Shown here: piece after piece, positions 47,964 to 61,281 of the stretch
Layout: every line of letters starts with the position of its first letter
How positions within the stretch are numbered: the first letter of the stretch is position 1
Assembly: GCA_001600455.1 (NCBI GenBank)
Contig: BCKC01000005.1
Span: forward strand, 2,170,001 to 2,234,000
Source of the DNA: Endocalyx cinctus
Lineage: Eukaryota; Ascomycota; Sordariomycetes; Amphisphaeriales; Apiosporaceae
Direction of reading: 5' to 3'
Length of the DNA: 64,000 bases
Made by a program: the position numbers and the translations under genes
The notes under the pieces: generated by a model
What the model saw: only the letters and a program-made list of their open reading frames with translations
What the model was told of the DNA's origin: nothing
The model's database searches: none

Positions 47964-49240
47964 TGTGAAGATACGGAAATGATGGAAAAATTAGAAAACC
48001 GTAGGGTATTTAAAAAAGTGTCGGTGAGTTCGTAGAATCGTGGAGAATAAGTCGTAATGTATGGGTATATGTTGAGAAAGGTAACCGGTCGAGGGAAAGA
48101 CAACTGCACTCTAAACTTCTTCGCTCTGCATCCAGCCAGACTGTGGGGAGCCCAACTTGACAATAGTCTTCTTCTTTCATGCAGCTTTGTTACATGGTCG
48201 GGTTCTTGCTGAAATTTATATATTGATTTGATTCCGTAGAATTTCAAGGGTTTACGGTTTGGAGGTAATGGCAGAGAAGGGAATAAAAGACCGAACAAGA
48301 CGTAATAGGTCGATTTCGAAAGTAAATAGATGGTAAATATAGATACGGTCGTAGGTTGAATAGGACAATAGCAGGGAAAGGAAAAATAGAGATTACCAAG
48401 TGAATGATAACCAAAATATTGGACAAGTAGGTAAAGTAAGTTATCTGAGAGGTTGTACGGAGAGAAAAGAGAGGACTGGCTACTCTCAAGTCTGAGAGGA
48501 GAAGATAATAGAAAGAGTGAGTTGTAGGCAATGATAGTAGTGAGTAGTAATAACAATGATGGGTAGGGAAAGTCAAGGCATAGGCTGATGGATGATAGAT
48601 GGGATGGGGATTGAGGATGTGGAGCAAGGATAGGTGGATACGCTAGGTAAGTACCTAAAGATGTATCTAGTATCCTTGAGGTATTTTGGATTGCTTAGTT
48701 CTCAGCTTAAAAGAACTAACTTATAGGGAAGTCGGAGCACTGTGAGAGTTGAAAGGAATAGGAACAAGCCACATGAGTTATGTGGGGTGGTACTAAATAG
48801 TGACTTAAGATTCATTAGTTACTAACTTAGGCTGTGTGGAACAGGGGTCTAGGATCCGCGGATTATAGTCTAGTGTGTATTGTATACTAATGTACAGACA
48901 GAAGTACCCGTCAAAGCATACGAAGGTAATAAATATACTTTGTACCTAGGCCTGTTAGGTAGGTCACCTAGGTACTTACCTACCTACCTAAGGTACCTAA
49001 CCTAGGGTACTTTATGTACTGTAGTATATAGATATTACCTACCTAGGTCTACGTATAGGTACAGTAGTAGGTATAAAAATGCCCTGTGACTGGGTTCTAT
49101 TAGTTTCCAACTTGTTCATATTTTAGAACAATAGTCATTCTTACATACATATACGTACGAAGTAATGTACCTACTATACGTATATAAGTACTAATCAGTA
49201 AATATAGATATATATTTATATGTATATACATGAATACACA

Positions 49241-49243
<3 letters not shown>

Positions 49244-49276
<33 letters not shown>
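49244..49276. repeat. (GA)n microsatellite
   Basis: About 16 uninterrupted GA dinucleotides between GGAA and AACAATTT. Intergenic. Confidence 0.9.
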
Positions 49277-49284
<8 letters not shown>

Positions 49285-49967
49285 CTTTATTACTCAATGA
49301 ATTATTTGATTGTGTTCATTTATTTATTTACTTATTTTTATTCATTCAATCTCTACTATGTACTCCTCTTATTCTAAACAATATTTTATTTATAAGTTCT
49401 TTGGTATTCCTTTTCTCTTTAGTCATTACTCTTTTTTGTTAGACTAGGAGTCTTGGTACAGGGGCAAAGACAAGCTAAAAAGGAGCTCATGTTTCAATGA
49501 CAATACTCAAATATCTTTTAATGCTAAACATCTACAAGTAACCTATCTTTCTTGTACTGTACCTGAATTACATCATCAATTCGTCTCGGTAACAAACTTT
49601 ACCTTAAAGCTCACCAAATTTGCACCTAATAATTCCCTTACAGAGTGTATTTACTTATGTTGACAATAGTGGATTTGCCACGCACTCTACCAGACCGTGT
49701 ACTAGCCCTGGAGATAAATAGAGTATGTAAAGTATACTAGGTAAGTGTGTTCTAGGTACAGTATCTAGGCTTACTTAAGTAACTACACTTTTCTTTGTTC
49801 TTGTTTCGGTGAGAAATAGGCCCCAATTCCGAGTTTGCCTTGTTGGCCATGATTGAGGTTATCCCATTAAATTTAAATACGTAACCAGCCAGGAGATATA
49901 GTGTATACTACTATGTATACGGGTACTATGTATATACGTATGTGCATATGTAGTTAGTATACGTGTG

Positions 49968-49989
49968 TATATATATATATATATATATA
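49968..49989. repeat. (TA)n microsatellite
   Basis: About 11 TA dinucleotides following ACGTGTG, in the ELL-LC8 gap. Confidence 0.9.
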
Positions 49990-52900
49990 CATAAAAAAAA
50001 ATACGAGGCGAACAAGGGGTGTTTTTTTTTCTTTTTGCTGTATTTTTACCCTTATCCTCAGTATTATTACTGTACCTAAGTACATCGTACTTGTAGCTGT
50101 AAATAACGCTTTGGCCCTCTTTTTTTATCAGGGAAAAAAATAAATAAATAACAACCGTTTTTAGTACCTTATTATGCCCTGGGCTCTTTCGCCTTACCAC
50201 ATGGCTTTGCTCCAGCCATTCCCATTCTTTGTTTCTTACTTATAGTGTAAGGAGCAATGGGAGACGCCGTTTCGTATTATGCTACTATACTACTATACTA
50301 GGCATGGTTACAATATGTAGATGGATGCACATCATGTAAGCCACCACCAGACCGTACTCTGAAAAGGAAAAGATGGTGATCATTCATTCACTGGCCTAAG
50401 TTACGAGGGGAACCGAACAATCCGGACTTCGTTGCTGTTGTTGTTGATTTATTATTATTATTCGTGGGTCCCTCCCGAATGAATGGATATATCAACCAAC
50501 TCCACTGTGCTGAGTGACAATGCGGTCAACTGTCGGCATTTAATTGGAGATTTCCAACACATGAAGAATGAATTGTGATAGCCAAAGTTGTCTTAGATCT
50601 GACTGAAACAGAGCAGAAAGTCAACTGTAATAGGTAAGTAGTTCCTGTCCTGTCATCAATCCTATTTTGTACTTACACTTCAGCCACAAGATACTTAAGT
50701 ACGCAGATAATTATTTTGAACATCTGTTGGGGCCAAATACTAAGTTGAGTAGGCTAGACGTTGAATAAATAGGTACGTGTATGTGTAAGTAATGAATAAA
50801 ATATACCCATACAATTTTAATATCACCCTGATGAACTATTAAATGGCCAATGCACTTCTAGAAACTCTTACCCTGGTGCAGTAGAAAAAAAAGGACGGAA
50901 TTTTCCAAGACATGAACAATGAGCATGTCTCAATCTGCAGACCCCCTCAGGTACCTGTCGGCCCGCTTCGCTTAACAATTAATTGTACAAAGAGAAATGC
51001 TATGATAGTAACTATATATTCAAAAGTCTATCTAAAACGTTACTTCGTATCACTACTTATACGAAAACCTCCATGTCTATGTCTCCTGATGAAGAAACAT
51101 AAGGAGCGGTAAAGATATAATAGGGTATCACAGTTTTTTTTCGCTGCTAAATTTAATGTTGAATTGTCCAATTCCAATCGGGACGCTAGTAAAAATAATG
51201 CCTGGAAATATCGCCATCGTCTTCTTCGGCAACACCTAACACAACCCTTGTCATGCATACTTACGGTCCCTCTACACTACACACGGGTCGGATGTCAGTA
51301 AGCAACCGCACTGTTAGCGATTTTTTCCCTCCCTTGCTTTGGGCTACCAAACTTATGTTGGCTGTTGCCGGATTACTCATATCTCGCTCACCGACCGGGT
51401 TTTCCAAATGGGGGCTCTTCTTCTTATATGTATTTTTTTTTATTTATTCCTCTCTTTAGAGCAACAAGCTTTTCAATATAAGTTGGTATTCGTAACTCTC
51501 CTCGTCATTAGGGGTCCTCCGTCAAAGAATCCTTAGAAACCAGGGATTCAGAACGAAACTGGTACTGTGCGATCAAATGCTAATAAAAAACACAACTACG
51601 CCGGGGGTTGCGCCACGGACGACTAGGATGTTCCGTTCCCCACACACCAAGTCTCTGTGACGATACACCTCTTGTCCCCCAATGGAATTGGCCCAACTTA
51701 CCTCATGCGATACGAAGAGAAAAGTGTGTAATATATGATTTCCAGGTTAGGGCCGACATGACATGGCTGGGTACCTTATGTTTTCCTCCCGGAATAGTTG
51801 GGGGAAAACGTTATCGGTAACATAAGTTTTTTTTTTTTTTTTGTCTTTGGAATATTTAATATATTTAAAGCGGATTTAGTATCCGAAAAGGAAAGATGGG
51901 AAAAAGGGATTGTATATATAAAATATTAAATGCTGTGCATATATCAGATGAAACGGTTGGGGAAAATGAAGGAACTCTCGATGTTCCTCTCCGAGAATGG
52001 CAGCTAGAAGACATTGATTTCATCCAACACATACATATACAAGTCCACACACACACACAACGCACACAGTGGTTATCTTCAAACCTGACCGGAGAAATGT
52101 TAGTAGGTTTGAGCTCATCATGTTATTTATTTCCGTATGTTTCAACACTCGTTCTAACCTGCTCTGAAGTTGATTATGGCTGAAGTGGTGATCTTACATG
52201 ATAATACTCTCGGCTATAGACGCCGAAGTCCCTGTCCTTTAAGGATCTACACTAGTGTACACTTCGTACGCAAGCAAAGTGCAAGGTACGGACAAGTGCC
52301 AAGACCCAAAACTCGCAGGTACATAGCCGGGCCATTTATTTCGTCTAGTATAGTGTAGTATACTTGGTAGACTTCTCACCACTTTCCCAATACTACAATC
52401 TTTGCAATGCTACGGTGCTTAATAATTGCGGTGGATGTCAATAATCAATAGATATATATGTATGGATCCTAGTTGTATTTGCACTAGGTAGAGGTAGGTA
52501 GGTATTTTACTCGATATGCGTACGCACGTATACATACACGCTCGTCCTGTCATGCATCGTTACCACCCAAATCGGATCAACTAGTTACTGAATCTTACCA
52601 CACTTTCTGGTATTGATTTTCTGGCTCAAGCTTACGTTTTGTGATCAAGCGAAATATACCTCGTACCGAGAACTCGGTAAATACTACCAAATGATTCTAA
52701 CGTGACGAATGGAATCCTCGTAGCTCATTCCTTCTTTCTGGGCTTGCACGCCTCTCGCGTGGTATATGTAGTGTATGTACGCGGTCTCGCCTCATCCTTT
52801 CTGTAAGGAAACAGGTCAAAGGCAAGTCTGGGTGTCGAGGAATTCAATAGCTCAACTTTGCTGCCCACCCCATCCGCTCCTGAGATAGGGACGACGGTCA

Positions 52901-55900
52901 ATCAGATGAGGTAATTCCACTTTATTGGACATGATTATCCCAACCATAGTACTAATTACTCCATTGAAGACGAGTGATCATATACGGCCGAGGGTAGCGA
53001 GCGGGATAACATACCATCTGGGTATTTTACATTGGGGAATATTACGGGAAAATATATGCAAGCCTCTATACTACCTACCTTATTTTTTTTTCCCTCTTGG
53101 TTTTTCTTAGACTTATTCCCCACCATCCCCAATTATTACTAATGAAGCATGAAGACTGCATATATGTATGTAATAAAGTGACGAGCATACAAGTAGATTC
53201 GTGTCTGGTTACAGTCGTAACGGGGCGGAAGTAAATCATAAAGTTCCGCCTGAACGGCCGAGCCGCCCGTCCCAATTGAAGAAGTGCGGAGGACGAGTAA
53301 CAGCAAACCTTTTTTTGGCGTATTTTTAAATGAAAAATTAATAAATACCTACATGTCTGGGGAAGTTCTTAAGAGCGTAGGAGGGGAGTGCAAGCAAATG
53401 CGTACGCAATCAACCTTGATGAATGTATGCGGGGGTGTATGTGATGTGTTCTTTGGGCGAAATACCTATTTTTTTTTCCCTCTAAATATCTCTTCGTAAC
53501 TCGCGAGTTGTATCACTGCGTAAACGAAAAGGACAATATTAATTAGCGTGGTGCCGTTGCGACAAGAGCCCACTAACGCTATGTAGCTCAACGTCGATCT
53601 AGGTGGGAAATACGTTACGAAGGTGGCCGGATGAATAGTACATTGGTTAATTAAGTCTCTTTATCTAAATTTACAAGCAAGCCGATTTTCCGGTCTCGTC
53701 AAGTTTGCTGGTTGCGACTTTTTACAGATGGATGTTTTAACTGAAGAAGAAAAAGAGATGCAGGTGACGACGACGGCTGTGGGGTTTCCTGGTTTACTGA
53801 GTCTCTTGATCTCAATGTTGAACGTCAAGTCTACGACGGACCGAAGCGAGTGACCGCCAAAACAAGACAAGGTTAACGCCGAACTACACGTACGCTACGT
53901 TTGTAGTCCCTGCATGACCAAGTGTTAGCTACCGCTATTACCATAATCTCTCGACTTTCTCTCTCTCTCTCTTTTTTGAGATGCTAACTACGGTACGGTT
54001 AGTAGAAGGGTAGAATTGGGGCACAGAAGAGATAGCGCATTAACCTAACCTAACACGATTTAGTCACTGTTGGGTTCTTACGGCGCTAAACAATCATAAG
54101 TGATCATACGGTCTTAAGACGGCCCTTTCAGCCTCGAAATCGTTGGTTTGCTATGGGAGCATGACACTGGGGATGGCCTATGGCCTAGTACAGCCAAGCT
54201 TCTTAATTGACAACAACGTTGAGCTACCAAGTTAAGTGGTTGTTCGATCCGTAAAGGCGTCTAATTTTTTCTTTTCTTTTTTTCAATGTTGCCCCCTCTA
54301 GCCAGTATGTACCTAGGTATGTACACATGTATGTATCCATTATGTATGCCTTGTGATATTCTCTAGGGATTCTCTTAAATACCTGGCGAGTTACAGAACA
54401 TAACGTCGTACGCAATCGTGTGGGTGGGTGGGTGCTACGGTTAACCAACCTGGTTCAAGTTACTCCGTACTTTCTTGTAGACAAAGTTGGACTAGGTCCA
54501 AAAATATGACGAATAAGGTCACATTGTGTTACCTGAATACACCATATGAGCAGACCTGGAGCTGTTGGCCTCTCCCACTGTCCATCAAACATAATGAAGG
54601 AGAAGAAGAAGAAGAAGAAGCAAATGGCATGATGGCAATACGTTCTAAATTCTGAGGAGGAAGGTGACTCAGATAGGTTAGGTTTGCTGACTTGTTTGAA
54701 CTTTGAAGTGTTGAAAAGCCAGGCACGGGACTTATTCAAGGCTAGAACTCCCTGCAGGGCACCTTTTTTCAAACTAATGCCTGAGTCTTTCAGGTCTTCT
54801 ACAGTATCCATAGACGTATTTATCTAGTAATTACTCCTCGGCAGTAATTAGAGTCGGATACAATTAACGGTGTACGGAGTACTACATTTAAAAATTCTTG
54901 TCGCTGTTCCACTATTATTTCAAATTGAAAATTAATCAGAGACTCAAGCCCTTCTGTAATAAAGTGTGAACTGATCTCCAGTTAGCCTTATTAGCGTATT
55001 GGTCAGAATCACTGCAATAAAAGAGCCCACCTAGGCGGCCAGGCATATCCATACAAATGCATAACAAATCAGGAATCCAAGGTCTCTTTCGAATAAGCTA
55101 ACTTTGATTTCATATGATACGAAAATCTCTCCGTATTACGGCGGATCAGAAATATTTGTAGTCTGCCTATGTCGCGTGCTCATAGATAACCAGATATTGA
55201 ATTAGATCGTAGATCTTCATCGAATCGTCATTGAAATTTGAGACCATGTCCAAGTTGACTTGCATATTAATTTCACGAGAAACAGGTGGCTGCCGATGGC
55301 AAAAATTGCAAGGTCATACATACTATGTACTCCGTACATACGTGCCGTTGCTTTCCACGTAGGACTCCTCTGCATACTGTAATCAAGTGAGTAAAGTATA
55401 TATAACCGATACTTCCTAGTAAGCACAATCTGCCCCCATTTGTTAGAAAGCGCTGTAACCAATCCCCCTTAAGCATCCTCCAGACCCCAAATCCCCCAAA
55501 TAATAGAAATTTCCGTTATCCACCGGGCGGAAAGGTAGTGTAAATGTTACTGCGGAGGCGGAGCCTTTCGCCACATGGTGGAAACTAAATCCTTACATAA
55601 ACTTTGTAGTAAAATAGAGGAAATATTTAAGAAGTCAAGAACATAAATTATCACTATCGTAACCATTAAAAACAAACTGACGGAAGCCGTTCTAGCCGCG
55701 AAGTTTTCTCAATTATCTATCACAGACAACTCTCATAATCATACTGGACATCCATAAACCGGAGAGCTCTGATACAGAGTGAAAACAAGCCGGCTCTAGG
55801 TTGATTGGGTATAGTTTTTCCTTGACCGACTCCGACTCTTTCCCCGAACTAAGCATTATTTTTTTTTTTCTTCTCTTTTTTTTTTAATTCACCTCCCAAA

Positions 55901-56010
55901 ATGGTCGTGAACATTCGTAGTGCTACCATAACCGTAGTGCTGCCGAGACATTGGGAATATCAATTTGAGAAAATAGAGCACGACTGCAAAAATGTTGTGT
56001 GGTACATCCA

Positions 56011-56647
56011 TCATTGAGTCTTGAAGAGAAGGATGGCACAGTGTCCCAGGTAGAAGTAGATGAAGTGTTTCGTTTCTAATCGGAGTGGTTAGAATATGCG
56101 TAGCACAGGCAGAGGTACTAGTTGCTTACCGTGGGTTACAAAGCTACCGAAGTTCCTACCCACAATGCAGTGCCAGGTTGGGCCCTTTCGTTCATCAAAC
56201 TGAAGCCATATATCAGTATACCAGTTCAAACGGTGAAGGTGTATTTGTCCCATGTAATAGTGGGATCTGGGTGTTTCATACCGTTCTCTTGATGTGCTGC
56301 GCAATGTCCTTCTCGACCGTGTATTTGGTCATAGCTTCCTGGGCTATTATATTCGATTAGGTTATAATTCAAATTGAAAACGGCGGATCCAGGTTGATTG
56401 ATTGTACATACAAACATCGATGGCTTCCTGTTGCATATCTTCGGTCTATGATCGAGTCAGTATTGTCGGACGGGGATATATCGTAGGGCTTCTATATAAT
56501 ACCATGTCGGCAGACTTGATCTGGGCTGTATTGAAAACAGGCATGTTAGTATTTGCATGCTTCTATGAAGTTATAATAGGCTGGGGTTATATACGTACCT
56601 TCCAGCTTGTCTCTGTTAGCCGGTGCCGGGGAACTTTGCTCTGCCAT
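56011..56647 (-). CDS. Dynein light chain LC8 (DYNLL type)
   Basis: Six exons, none long enough to stand out as an open frame: 56647-56599, 56525-56503, 56445-56412, 56343-56282, 56199-56130 and 56075-56011, together 100 aa including the Met. Every junction keeps frame, with GT-AG introns. The protein runs [16 protein letters not shown], then [76 protein letters not shown]. This is LC8 end to end, with the canonical GPTWHC and YFYLG dimer-interface strands. LC8 is a hub that dimerises intermediate chain and other partners of cytoplasmic dynein. Length matches the family (about 90-100). The MRD1 gene lies divergently 0.9 kb away. Confidence 0.93.
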
Positions 56648-57549
56648 ATTGTCGATATCTATATTAAAATCTTTTGCGACGATTAGTTAGTAAATGTAAA
56701 TGTTTCCTGTGCTTGTGCCCTTATATAGCTCTGTGGAGATAGAGTGAACTTTGCGCAGGTTGTTATAAAGATGTACATACCTATTTGTAGCAAGATGTAG
56801 GTATTAGTTGAAAGTGCTAATTCACTCGGTTAATAGATACAATCGAAGTACAATATTGGCGTTATACGAACGTGGATTCTGGTCAGAGAGAAGTGAAAAA
56901 TAGAAAAANAAAAAAAAAAAAAAAAACTGGTAAACAAATAGCAAAGAAAAAGGAAGTTGATTCGTGCCTAATGCTGAGTTTGGAGATTCAAGAGTGAGGC
57001 AAACTAGATAACCACCAAAACATTAATAACGATAAACGTTGGAGCCAAGGGGCCCTGAATCAGATAGCACTAAGGCAATCAATCAGTGGCAGTGAAAATA
57101 AAATAACACCCCCTGTCGCTGCTAATAAACTGACACTAAGGGGCTTCTGAGGCTTAAAACAACCCCACTACAGTAGTATATCTAGGCACTGGCAGGCTAC
57201 AAGTACTCACCTGTCAATATTTGGTTGTTTAATAATTTACTAAATGCGCTTTGAGAACCCCTCTTTTTTTTCTTTTTTCTTTTTTTTTCTTTACTAATTG
57301 TGGGTCACTGGATGAATAAGTCACGTGATGATAAGCTATAATCCATTATCCATTGGATTGGATCCATCCAATTGCTTGATAAGTTGATACAGCACCTAAA
57401 CTTTTTTTTTTTTATCTAAACATAAAATCCTGCTGTATCCATCAAATAAATCCTCGATGATTTAACAAATTTTCTTTTAAGATACAACATGCCTCAAAGA
57501 TCAATTACTATTCCATCGATTCTCATTCATAAATTTCTTGAAATAAGTA
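56648..57549. promoter_or_regulatory. Divergent promoter of LC8 and MRD1
   Basis: About 900 bases between the two start codons, AT-rich with A-rich and T-rich runs; the N at 56909 lies in an A tract. No gene. Confidence 0.45.
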
Positions 57550-60361
57550 ATGGGTGAAACAGTTACTATGGATTCCTCTCGTATATTTGTTAGAGGGCTT
57601 CCACCCAATATTACTGAGGCAGACCTCCGAAAACATTTTGCTGCGAAAGGACAAATCACCGACGTGAAGTGTATACCCCAGCGAAGAATCGGATATGTTG
57701 GTTTTAAGAACCCTCAAGAAGCTGCTTCTGCAGTGAAATACTTTAATCGTTCTTTTATACGCATGTCAAAGATCACTGTCGAGCCTGCAAAACCAGTACG
57801 TACCTATACACCAACTTGAACTTGTTGCTTTCAGCCCCTAACAACCCTTCATAGATAGCAGATCCTTCTTTATTGAAGACGAAATCGCATAGACGTAACA
57901 AAACAGAAGGCCCACGGGAATCTGAAAATACTACATCAATTCCCCAGACGACAATTGATAACTCGAAGAAGCGGAAGAGAGAGCTGCTCGATGAATCTGA
58001 TCCAAAGCTACGAGAATATCTTGATGTCATGCAACCTTCAAAGAGAACTGCTCAGGATTATAATCCAGAAGGCGTTGGAAACTCTACCATCAGCCAAACA
58101 GAGATATTACCTGATGCTGATGCCTCCGACGATGAATATGAAGATGTGCCTGCTCTTAGGAAACAGAAAGTTCTAGAAGCACCTGAAAATGGTGAACAGA
58201 ATGTAACTGAAGCATCAACTACAATGGGTGTACCTCTCCGCCAGCAGCAGACACTTGAAATCGTTTCGGAAGAACCTGGGGAGCACACACCTCGAGCTCT
58301 AGATGAGAAATCAGAGCCTATCACAGAAGAGCCAGCCGCAGTGGCTGGAGATGATGATAGTTGGATGCGATCTCGGACGAATAGGCTTCTTGATTTAGTT
58401 GACGAAGAAGACGAGGCTCCTACTACTTCAGTTTCGAATACCCCTCCACCTCCGTCTTCAATCCCTGCTGAAAAGGCCGCCGAGATCACCAGTGATCTAG
58501 AACAGCCAACTGCACAGAGTACAGCACACGTACCCTCTGCGGCCCGAAAGAAAGGAGAGACACTAAACACGATCCATAAAAGATTGTTCATACGGAATCT
58601 ACCGTACTCTACAACAGAAGATGATCTTAGGGAATACTTTGGTCAATATGGCAGGCTTGAAGAGGTAAGATATTTCTCATGTCTACATTTCTGATTTAAT
58701 ATTTTCTATGATGAACCCCAGATAGGGACAACTTATACACTTTGTATTTGATGATAAGCCTGGGCCAGTATTTTAGTAGATGCTTTGGCTTCTGAGAAAT
58801 ATCACCCATAATCACTTGGTTATTTACAACTTAGTTTATACGATTTTACTAAAAATAAGTATAGGTACACGTGCCATCAGATTCCTCGAACAAGAATCGT
58901 GGAATGGGCTTTGTTTTATTTTCAGACCGTGAAGAGGCGATGAAAGCATTCCAGGAAACAGACGGCTCAACTTTCCAAGGTAGAATCTTGCACATCTTGC
59001 CAGCATCGGCGAAGCGTGATCACGAGTTGGACGAGTTTGCACTGTCCAAGCTTCCTCTTAAGCAACAAAATCTAATTAAAAAGCGACACGAAGCAGCGTT
59101 ATCACGATTTAACTGGAATTCTTTATATATGAGCCAAGATGCTGTGAATTCCTCAGTTGCCGATCGCCTCGGCATCCCCAAGTCGGAGCTACTTGATGTG
59201 ACAAGCAGTGATGCAGCTGTACAGCAAGCAATTCTGGAAACTTCTACGATACAAGACACCAAGGCGTATTTTGAAGCCCACGGTGTCGATCTCAATGCCT
59301 TCAAATCATCAGGGCCTCGCGGTGACACGGCCATCCTCGTGAAAAACTTTCCTTATGGTACAACAATTGAACAAATTAGAAATTTGTTTGAGGAGCACGG
59401 TCAAGTGTTAAAGGTTCTTATGCCTCCGACCGGCACTATCGCCATTGTACGATTTGCTCAGAGCTCTCAGGCAAATGCCGCATTTTCCAAACTGGCTTAT
59501 AGACGATTTCAGGATTCTATGCTCTTCCTCGAGAAAGCACCAAAGAATTTGTTCATCGGCTCGGATGAGGAGAGTCAGGCTACCAAGAATGATGAATCAA
59601 CAGGCATCAAGAAGATATCTGTATCTGAGTTGCGGGAACGTGACAGTTATCAAGAGCCAGTAGAAACAAGTTCCCTTTTCGTGAAGAACCTAGATTTCAA
59701 CACGACAACTACAGAGCTAGCCGCTGCATTTGAACATTTGGAAGGGTTTAGATCAGCTCAAGTGAAAACGAAAAAGGACCCAAGCAAACCTGACCAAGTT
59801 CTCTCAATGGGATTTGGATTCGTTTCGTTCTCCGACAAAGATTCTGCCGCTGCAGCACTAAAAGCGATGGATGGGTACGTTTTGCGGGGACATAAGCTTG
59901 AATTACGAGCCTCCCATCGCGGTCGCGACGTAGCTGAAGAGCGTAGAAAAGAGGACAATGCAAAGAAGATAGCTGGACAGAAGACCAAGTTGGTAATCAA
60001 GAATGTTCCATTCCAAGCGAACAAGCGAGATATCCGAACGCTGTTGAGTTCGTATGGCCAGCTTAAGTCTGTCAGGATACCTTCAAGAGGCCGAAACAGT
60101 AGAGGATTCGCATTTGCTGAATTTATATCTCCGAAGGAAGCTGAATCAGCGCTCCACGCGTTGCGAGATACTCACTTATTGGGACGTAGACTCGTAATAC
60201 AGTACGCCGAAGCTGAAGCTGTTGATGCAGAAGAGGAGATTGAGAAGATGCAGAAGAAAGTTGGCGGTCAAGTCAACAAGGTTGCCTTGCAACAGCTCAC
60301 AGGGAGAGGCCGTACAAAGGTTACTTTGAGCGGCGATGGCGGAGAAGAGGGAGCAATGTGA
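57550..60361 (+). CDS. mrd1: Mrd1, multiple RNA-binding-domain protein
   Basis: Model: exons 57550-57795, 57855-58664 and 58865-60361, 850 aa; introns of 59 and 200 nt, both in phase 0. Five RRMs in the expected order, about at residues 9-78, 324-400, 507-575, 621-700 and 728-800. RNP motifs include IFVRGLPP, LFIRNLPY, ILVKNFPY, LFVKNLDF and LVIKNVPF. The acidic linker between RRM1 and RRM2 is typical of the family. Mrd1 associates with pre-rRNA and U3 snoRNA and is required for 18S rRNA production. Start: the first ATG at 57550; an in-frame second ATG at 57568 (MDSSRIF) matches the usual family start better. Confidence 0.93.
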
Positions 60362-61281
60362 AAGATATGAGAGATAATTAAAATGTATCGATAAATATTC
60401 CCCATGCCTGATTATGTCACCCAAAGGGGGCCCCAGTATTACCACGTTCAGACTTAAGGGGGCATAGCTTATTGTTACCATCCCTTGTCAAGGTGAAATC
60501 TTTACCTTCCTCGAACCCAAGGGAATGAGAATTGCTCAATATAATAAGAACTTTCTATAAGCCATGCCCCTCCCCTTTTGCTTTAGTGACTTTGATTTTA
60601 CCCCTCAGATCGAATGTCTACCAAGTCCTAGACCTGACGATCTGTAATATGAATATATACATATGGATACGTTAGTCAAAGTCACATTCCCACTGCGGCG
60701 CTCATAACGCTAGTCGTATTTGGTCTGAGATGAATGGGAAACATCGCAAAAAGGCAGAGAATCGGATCGGGCATTCCACTGCGCGGATATACTTGTTTTT
60801 CGTTACTAACTTCGTCTCGGTCTCCTTGAGTAGTAGTTGATTACACACTCAGAGGTCTTCGATGGTGGCGCTTGGCACTATTTCTGGGACTTTTCTTCAT
60901 GACGCCCTTGACGGCCCTCATAAATCTTTTAGCGTAGCGATCCAGGGTGGCCGATGTCTATCTGTTTGGAGACACTCTATTGTTATTTTCTGAAAAAGGA
61001 TTAGGAAGGGGATCTATCAGAGAGAGACGTGTAAGTGAAGGTGATCTTTATAATAAGCCTTTCTCGTCTCCATGCCAATACTTCTCTCCAGGAAATTATC
61101 TTCATTCATTTTTTTTATCAGGCATTCTTTGCCATTGCCATTCCTTTCCTACATATCTTAATCTGCTTCCCAGCGTTCTTGGGATCCTTTCAGGCATTCG
61201 CCAGAATTCTCGATCTTTTCATGAAGCATTCTTACCGTCTTTCCTTACAGTCTTGTCTTTCTTTCACGAGCTCGTCATACG
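60362..61281 (+). promoter_or_regulatory. Upstream region of the AbaA gene with six CATTCY sites
   Basis: CATTCC/CATTCT, the known AbaA response element, occurs at 60522-60527 (reverse), 60685-60690, 60772-60777, 61123-61128, 61139-61144 and 61227-61232. A random sequence of this length would have about one. Two BrlA-like sites, AAAGGGG (60423-60429) and CAAGGGA (60518-60524), also fit the (C/A)(G/A)AGGG(G/A) consensus but are close to chance. The first part is MRD1 3' UTR. Confidence 0.5.

Larger units (their letters stand above)
47964..56010. other. Gene-poor region, 8 kb
   Basis: I find no coding gene. The right end abuts the LC8 stop codon, so its final few hundred bases are 3' UTR. The left end is the ELL promoter, with a T/C-rich reverse strand that gives long artefact frames (47867-48627). 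Contents: a cluster of CCTAGG/TAGGTA motifs (about 48940-49075), a (GA)n run (about 49244-49276), a (TA)n run (about 49968-49989), and repeats of the 9-mer TACGGAGTA near 54461, 54873 and 55328. No tRNA or 5S rRNA gene was recognised. Confidence 0.5.

Noticed and set aside
47867..48627. T/C-rich minus-strand frames of 229 and 127 aa upstream of ELL
   Set aside because: Composition follows a pyrimidine-rich strand; no domain, and they overlap the promoter.
51896..52183. 95-aa plus-strand frame
   Set aside because: Contains a CA-repeat-encoded His/Thr run, no family resemblance, and no sign of an intron-exon structure.
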